Positions 51,701-60,700 of a DNA stretch of 64,000 nt are shown one piece after another. The stretch's first letter is position 1. Each line of letters begins with the position of its first letter. The notes under the pieces were generated by a model, which searched no databases, was not told the origin of the DNA, and was given only the letters and a program-made list of their open reading frames with translations. Position numbers and translations under genes: made by a program. The stretch spans positions 3,934,171-3,998,170 of the forward strand of contig CM069452.1 in the NCBI GenBank assembly GCA_035610835.1. The letters are read 5' to 3'. Origin of the DNA: Ophiura sarsii (taxonomy: Eukaryota > Echinodermata > Ophiuroidea > Amphilepidida > Ophiuridae).

Positions 51701-54700
51701 CATTCCAAATATGGTAATGAAATTCAATAATTTTGACATTTTTGAAGCATTTTGTAAAAAATTGGAATGTCGTCTGCAGCCGCCTGTCGCATGGAAAGCG
51801 TTAAACCAAATGGATGAGCAGTGTATCCTCATAGCTCAAGGATTTTGATCTTGGGCTAATTCTACAAAATTGTTTCAAATTGATGGGAGTGCTTGCACCA
51901 GATTCATTTATTCAGGCTAAAAAGTGGCTCAATGAACAAAAAAAAGCATATTTTTCCAAAATTTCCAAAATTCTGTTCCGCCAATTGTCAAAGTGCTGGG
52001 CCAATTGTTCATCAATGGCCTTAGCGGAAACACTGTGTGGATGAGGGTTGTTATAGATTTACATTTGCTGAAATAAAACAAAATAAAACTATGTATACGG
52101 ACAGTATACTACTTACTGTTTGATTATATGAGTCCAGGTACCTGACCCCAAAGTAGTCCATCTCAACTAGATTAAGATGTCGAAATACTTTCTCCAACAA
52201 TACATGACCTTTTGTATCTTTCTGAAAAAGAAAAATTGAAATAATAATTATTAACAAGGTGTCAACAACATTGCCATTTTGGGAAACAATTATGTCAATG
52301 ATGTCAGTCGATCAGATACACCGTGAAATCCCCACCCCCTGCAAAATACCAACCATATCTCTATAAGTTGCATGTAGGCCATGAAAGTCCGACCTATGTT
52401 ATTTTAATTTGAGATTAATTTTTAATAGAAGAAAAATAAATTGGATGCATTTTTTTCAATAATTTTTTTGGGATTAATTGTACTTCAGCCCCCTCAACAA
52501 TGATTGGGTATGGACCCTGAGCATTTACCCCCCCCCCCCCCACCCCCACCTCAAACCTGTTTGCGATATAAAGTCAAAGTACTATCTTGTATTGACTTAG
52601 TGACACCGATTGCAACAACAAATATGAGTTGGTACTTCAAAGCTATTTTGGCTTCTAGCGAAACTATTCCGCAATCTGAACTATATTTACATTGTCACAT
52701 GCCAAACTGGCTTGAATCAACATAACGGTTTTTGAATTCCATGTTAAGAATTGAACAGTGTAAAACCATTTATCAAAAGACTGCAAACATAACGTTACTG
52801 TTGCTTCTTCCCAACGAATGTTGGACCAATCAAACTTTCCATTAACCATATTTTTTGTGTCACATGTATACATGAGCCATATTTTGGGTTTGGTAAATCA
52901 ATGAGGCATCAACTTAATCTTTGTTGATGGTGCACGCATGGGTCCCATTTCTGACATTTTTGGATATTTTTATTCATAATTATTTTGTCAACATTTACTG
53001 AAATTTCACTGATTTTTTTGTGTCAAAAGAATAAGAATATCCCCCTCTGTAGTGTTAACAGTATGACATGTTACTATCTTCAGTATAATTATATTAAAAT
53101 ACACAGTAATGGAAATACCCACATGACTGTCAACCCGGGGTTGACGAGCATACATGTGTGTCGCAGCTAAACTGCTCACAAAAAGTATCGAAACACTTAG
53201 AAATGATCCAATACATAACGGCTCGAAAGGGTATGCATTAATCGAAGCAATTGACCAAGTGCATAGTTTTGTTTTGCGTATTTTGATACATCGATCGTTG
53301 AGATACGATGTTGCGGAGCGAAGTTATTGTCATTTCAATGATCGTGGGTCCAGTTTCAAAAGTGACACTCATCCCTATTGAAAATCACGAATCTGATCAT
53401 TCTAAACAGTAATGCAAACCTCTTTCTATAGGATGATTGTCACTTTTGAAACTTGACCCACGACCATTGAAATGACAATAACTCTGCTCCGCAACATCGT
53501 ATCTCATCGATCGAAGTGTCAAAATATGCAGAACAAAATTATGCACTTGGTCAATTGCTTCGATTAATGAATACCCTTTCGAGCCGTTATATATTGGATC
53601 ATTTCTAAGTGATTCGATACTTTTTGTGAGCAGTTTATATTAATACTATTGTATGTACTGATCATAACAGTAGTATAGCTGTATTCTGTAATAATAAGAG
53701 CGATTAAAATCCTAGTGGTTGACTTACAGGCTTTACAATGCAGAGGTCCATGGTTCGATTCCCACTAGGACCACTTTTTCAACTGATTTCTTAATAAATG
53801 TTGGGTTAGAACATAGACGGTAACCGTCGATGGTTAGAAATATTCTAAGTCCACAAATCCTAGTCAACCCCGGGTGGGTATTTCCATCACTGCATAGTAA
53901 TACACAGTCTTGGGATGTTGCTATCCACTGTATAAAATCACTGGGCATGATTTTCTTCAGTAGATTGGAATATCCCATATTACTATCTTCAGTAGATAGC
54001 ATCATGACACATTCAGTAGAACACTTACTGGTGTCACTACCCTTACTGGTGTCATACTACCCTTTGCGCAAGTGGGTTGGATTTTTTCTAATTTCTTCGA
54101 GAAACAAAAGTGTATGCACGTAGACCTAATTCATAAATGACAATATCAATCAAAATTTACAATTTTGTGCATACTTTTAACTCTCTTGAATATAATTTCA
54201 AACAACAAGTTTGATAACACCAGCACTAAAAATTGGCGAACCCGTGCTGCGTGAGCATTGAATCAAAACATAGCGTGCATGTGTGTATACGTGCATGGCT
54301 CGCACACGCGGAGTGCAATTAGACTTTTTCAATGCACTCTGTGTATTTTAGTTTCCTGCTTTCCCATTGGTTCCTAACAACTACGAGAGTATGGTATATG
54401 AATGAATAACAGCTTCGTTAAAGCAAGTCTACCATGTGTCTAAAATGCATTTATCTGTTGATATGCCTTCATAGTTCATGTGTTTTTTCAGCACCATGTC
54501 AACAAATAGAATAATAAATGATAGCAATATCATTTATTCTTCCATTAAGCAATCAATAACTGCTTTTAACTTCTCAAAGTTTAACAACACTTAATAGCAC
54601 ACCATTTGTTTGTGAAAGAATAAAGTGAAAATAACATGACACAAACAATATCGCACTTAAACACAATGTACACAATAGGTGTATGTTTGTTCTGACCCAC

Positions 54701-57700
54701 ACAGATTCAGGCACATTATACAGAAACCAACCAAATCAAATTTATCTAGTGTTATACAAATTGAGAATCAATATGAGTCAATTGATTTCAAACACACAGA
54801 ATCATTAATTATGAATGTCTCTAGCGTATAAAAATACCACAAACACCTAAAGATCAATAAGTAAATGACCATAGATCTGGCACCATTAGCAAGATATAGT
54901 AAATAGTGTAAAATAGTACACTGCCATTTAGATTGATTAGGGGGAAAGGTCTGTCTTACATACAGGCGCGGCGGAGCGTATTTGTAAATGGGGGGGCACA
55001 AAAATGGGGCCAAAGGGTGTTTCGTGATAAAAAAAATTTGGCAAGGAAAACGTTTGTTTAAAAATGTGCGCGAAGCGCGCGAATTTTTTTTGGTTTTAAT
55101 GCAAAATTGCCTGCAGTTTAAGAGAATTTCATGTATTTTTGACACTAAAAGTCAATCTTTTCAATTATTTTGGGGTCAAAAATGTTGTGGAGCTCGATTA
55201 AAGGAGTTCAGCCACAAATTTCTAGGGGGGCACAGTGCACATGGTGTCCCACCACTTTCACGGATGGGGGGGCACGTGCCCCCCTGGCCCCCCCGGTTCC
55301 GCCGCCCTTGCTTACATACATATTTTGGGGAATAGATGGGTGACGTCATACCAAAAATTTGCCCGGCAGTTGCCATTGTTCTTTGCCCGGCAGTATGCGT
55401 GCGCATCCTGTTTTGTTTAGGACCCATGCTTTTAAAACTCGCGCCAAAGCATTATAACGGGCAATAAGGCATAGTGGACAGTGATGTGGCCATGCTGTTC
55501 CCTCAAGCATGTATCGACAGTCCAGTCCCTTCAACCATTGCTTTTGTGTATGAACATTGCTGCCACCCCGTCTATACAATACATATTAGGCCAAGTAAAA
55601 AAAAAAAAAGTTTCTCGTCCAGGTTTTTCAAAAAAAGGAGGATGAGGGGCTTTTTATTTTTTATTTTTCAAAATGGCCGCCGTTTGAGATTTCTGGCAAT
55701 CTATAGTGTTTTCCCTATTAAATGAAATGACAATTGAAAAAGAGACAATTGTTAGACAGACAAGAACTTAACATATTTACATTGTTTTAATAGTGTTAGC
55801 ACCATGTTAATACATATTTGCATTGTTTTAATTAGCACCATGTTTTACACTTCTGAGCAGTGTTCGAATTAAGGGAAAAAATCAGGTTATCCGGCGGATA
55901 TTAAACCATGATATAAAATCAGGTTATCCGCCAACATTTTTGGTTATCCCCCACCAAAGTCAAGATTTCTTGGGATTAATTTAAACAAAATTAAAATAAT
56001 TTATTCAAACATTATAAATATTTTTAATGCTGCATCATGTTACAGGCAACACTTCTATTGCCATAACAAGCAAAACGTACATGTATACATGTAGTTTACT
56101 AAATTTAGTTAGATGTTGTTACAATAAAACAATAATGGTATTTTTTACACTGAAAACGGTTCTCAAAAGTCATACTTTTATTCAGAATGTTATGAAATAC
56201 CAATGTACTTATAAGGTAGGATCTTAAGTTATAAATTACCATAGCTATGGTGTGGGTCATGGGGTATTAGGCGAATTATTTTGGGTCAAATCTAGGTCAT
56301 CTAAGGTCATGTTTTATATACTTTTGGACTTCTAAAAAAAAAATGTAAAAAAATATTATTTAAAAAAATAAAAAAATTAATAAAAAATAAAAGATAACAG
56401 GAGGCGGCCCCAAAAAAGGAAGCGGGCGGGTACGAGAAACATATGGTTTTTTTTACTTGGCCTTAGTATGATTTTATGCGATCTTTTAAATGCATTTTTT
56501 GTGTGTTCTTGGTCCACTTTTTTTTGTTTTGCCGTTTCACAGCCAATTTTTTTCTCCCTCCCCTGACAACTAAGGGTTATGCGGCAAAAGGGACTCCACA
56601 TACGTCTGTGTGCGGGTATGGGATACAAACCTTCTTACTGTGTGTGTATCCCTCCTCCTCTAAGTCTAACAGTTCCCTTTGAAAAAGTGCCAATTTTCAA
56701 GCTTTTCGTTACCAGTTATGTGTGCCAATTTCCCCCCTAATATGACCTGCTTTTCTCCCTTAAGTTTTATTCACAAAACCAAGCCCGTTGAGGTATAAGG
56801 GTTAAAAGTTAAAACATTAGCAGTATAATCCCTCTGCCATCAATCTGCACTGTACTATTATAATATATACAATTTTATATCCAACACACCCAGCAAGAAT
56901 TAACTATCCCACCTGACAGTGAACTGCTATTTAATATCAGAAGAGATTTGATTGCCGGAATTATATTCTTTATGATATTTTTATAGGCCAACCATTAAAT
57001 GGTTGGCCTATAAAATTATCGTAAGAATACAATTCCGGCATGTAGTAGGATTTCCATCCGGCCACATGTTTAAAAACATGTGGCTGGATGGAAATCCTAC
57101 GACATGCATTTCATTTGAACGAGACTTTCACAAAAGTACACAGATGTGATGGTTGATTCATGGTTGAATGTACTATAATCTAACTATTTCCTACAAATAT
57201 TGTATAAAATAAGCCATTCACATCAGGATGACCCTTTATTTAACTGGACGATTGATTAGCGTAAAAAGAAGACTATTTTGGCCATTTCAATCACTTGCAC
57301 AGAGATCTTGCCAATATTTAATTATCAATTGTCATTATAGCTTTTCATATAGCTTTTCATAGTACCTACAGGTTGACCATTAACCCTAGCTTCCGAGGCA
57401 CCTTTTCCAAAGATTTTTTTTCACGGCCAAATAGCGAGGGGAAAAAGTGCCCCCACTCCCCTGGGGCTCGAACCCCGGACCTCTGGGTTCAGACGCAGAT
57501 GATCTACCGCTAGGCCACGGGTGACACAATCACACTGCATCGTAGTAATTCGTAGTACTCAAGAGTGTTAGGGTGTTAATGAGACCAAAATTAGAGAAAA
57601 AAATGAAAAAAGGAAAATAGTGAGAAAAAAAAATCGCTCCATAAAAGGTAGCTTTAGGTGAACCATTCTTTGGTTTCTAAGACATGAAAACAGGACCGAT

Positions 57701-60700
57701 AGCGATAACAACAGGGCCCTGTTTCAGAAATGCGCAAAGTGGGCATAATAACAGGGAGCTGTCTTTCAGGAAAAGCGGGCGTAATAATGGTGAAACATAG
57801 ATTTTTCCATTATCCTTTTTTATTTGTTTGGTTTGTTTTGCCGTTAACTGTTATATATTGGGGTTAATGGTATAGGTGAAGGCCCATTTAATTCTACACT
57901 TGAGGAAACACAACAACTAAATCGTCAGCAAAACTTTTCCCTGGGAAAATTTCTTCTTATCATCCACTGCATCCTAACGACTTGACGCCAATTCCTCAAC
58001 TATATGATAATGACATGTCCCCCTAGTGACCTGTTACAAATGCAATGTAAACTGTAGTACCTTATTCCTGACTTAGCAATGACAATACAAATCAGGCGTA
58101 AACAATCCAAAAGCCACCTCAGACAATGGAATTGATTGTCTCAAACAGCCTGCCAAGTTGGAGATACATTTCACAAGTCTATTGTTCAACAAGTTTGTTT
58201 TTTTGCTGAATATCAGTATAAACTTCATGGCTGCCGAGGTTAAGATGCTAAATATTTTCACCACAAAGTTACAGGAATCAATAATATGCCTCGGGCAGTG
58301 TAGCAAGGATTGATGACGCCTGGGCAAGATAAACTTCTGGCACCCTCTCAAAAATTGGTAACTTTAAAACGTTGCGCACACCCCTATCCCATCCCCTATG
58401 CCACTTGCCTTAGAGTTGGGGTGGGAGTGTGTCGCGAGAAAACTGAAAGTTGAGACATAAATTTACCAATTTTCTTGGACTCATTGGTTTAACTAACTTA
58501 AAATGTTCAACCAAATACAGCAACATTGTGCTGACCTGAGACCATTAATTTGTTTTCAATGTTCACATTCTTGGAGCCAATAAGGAAGACTGAACTTTGA
58601 AAAGAACATCAATAACAACAAAAGTGATCTATAAAAGGGATCGTTGATCACAACAAAATGTCTGAAAATGAGACCAGCTTATGTTTAAAAATATATTAAT
58701 ATTGTTAATTAATATTGTTAGTATGGGCAAGTCCGGGGGAAAGCAGGTAGTTGTATAGAGTACCCCCATCCAAATACTGTGACATTTTACCCATCATATT
58801 TGGTAAGGCAATGACAGACCCAACATTTGAAACGAACTACGATCTCTTCACAACTTCGCGAAATGTTCTCATTTGTTTTTATCAAGCTGTCAATCAAAGT
58901 AGCAAATAGTCTCGTACCCATGCACTAGTCATTCCAGTATAACAAACAGACGCTGTGTGCACACATGTGTTGAAAATGCAATTGTCATAATAGCAGACGC
59001 CGATGCTTATTTAGCTGGCTTCCAAAATTTCTGAAATATTTTAGTAAATATCTCTAAAAATACATACGGTAAGCACTTAGCCTTTGGGAACCATTTTCTG
59101 AAACTTCCTTAAGTCTACATTACTTTAAGACCAAACAAACCGTCGTAAGCCCCGAACTGGTAACTTCATAACGAACGGTTGTTTCGGGGTCGTTTTATTT
59201 ATGTGTTTTTCAATAGGAGTTATTCCCGGTTGCACAAAAAACGCATAATGCATGAATGGTGGTTAAGGTAGCTATATCGGCTATTACACCACTGCAGAAA
59301 AACAACTATTGTGCCAAATGAATTATATCTATACTTTTTATTTTGAGACCACATTAAAGACAAGTCTTTGCTCTACATATTTGAGAACTTTTGGACTAAT
59401 TTGGATATTTCTTATGTTTTTCTTTATTTTTTGAAAATTTCCTAAATTTTTGGACATTTGAATATTTTCAGCCAAGTAGGAAACTGCTATGGGTCTGTCA
59501 CTTTGGGGGATGGTTAATAAGCATATTACCTAAATTCTCTCGCCAGTTTTTGTGAATAAAGTGTTTACTTTTTGAGCAAATTATTTTTTTAGGGATTTTT
59601 TAAAGGCAAAAGTTCAAATTGACACAAAAAATACTAGAAACACTTTAATGGAAAAAGCTGGCGAGAGAATCTTCTAAATTGAATTACCTTTCATATGACA
59701 CCTTGTTTGTTGAAATAGGAGCTATACTTCTCTTTAAAAATATTCACAAAGTTTGACTATTTAGTGTTTCTAGAAAAAATGCATTTTTTTTGTTAAGTAC
59801 TAACAGTCCCACTCCATTCAATCCATGTTATGATTGTAAATGTGAAAATAATTACATTAAATATTGTGCATTGGTATTTTGGCAAAAACATAATATAAAA
59901 AACAAGTTCATCCTAAGGATACAAAGGGTTAAAAAAATGATTTATAAATAGAGCGTGTTTTGAGAAAGAAGCAATTTTTGGGAATTTGGCAACGTGCCAA
60001 AAACCCAACACACAGTAAGTCTATGGGGGTTTTTTAAGACAAAAAATTGTGCCGTTTGAAAACGGCTTGATGGAAAAAATTCAAAATTGGCATGTGAGTT
60101 TATTTTGTCAATATACACATCCTGTAAAATTTTGAAGCAAATCTGAGCATGACGCCGTAGCCGATATAGCTACCTTAATGGGAAGGTCTTCCGAGCTGCT
60201 GTTGATACACCCATTGTTTTGGGGTTATTTCAAATTGGAGAATTTTTGAAAATTTATTGATTTTTTTGAAAATTTAAAAATTTTATGAAAATTCACCACA
60301 ATGTTCATGAAAATGTTGAAGAAATAAGAAAGATTACCTGAACGACCGACCGACCCTACCTGATAGGTCCACCTATCTGCTCATGGAATCTGCGACTAAA
60401 ATAATACCGTTAGTCATTTTAGTCACAGCCTAGAACAGTGGGGTTGTCTCCTAAGGAGGTAAACTGTGAAACTGCGGAAAATTCTTATACCTGATGTATA
60501 GAAACAATTCAAGCGAATGATCAACTAATCTCACATCATGAATGCATACAATGAAATAACTTTAATAACAATATAAATTTATTTCAATATTCCAAGGCAA
60601 GATTAGATCAAAATCATGATAATCATAACTAATCAATTGAAATTGTTATAAACGTATACATAAATACAGCTCACTTGACCATGATCCAGAAATTATGTCA

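Larger units (their letters stand above)
53097..53908. mobile_element. Outer inverted-repeat element enclosing a second palindrome and a tRNA-like segment
   Basis: The left arm ATACACAGTAATGGAAATAC then CCACATGACTGTCAACCCGG and GGTTGAC pairs with the right arm GTCAACCCCGGGTGGGTATT then TCCATCACTG and TAATACACAG. Between the arms lie the inner palindrome 53168-53637 and the tRNA-like stretch 53710-53773. TTACTATCTTCAGTA occurs just outside both ends (near 53071 and 53985), possibly as a flanking duplication. Confidence 0.5.

Noticed and set aside
57440..57530. Functional tRNA gene on the minus strand
   Set aside because: The B-box and T arm are good, but the anticodon arm has a mismatch and an 8-base loop and the acceptor stem does not pair. 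It sits inside a TTAA repeat.
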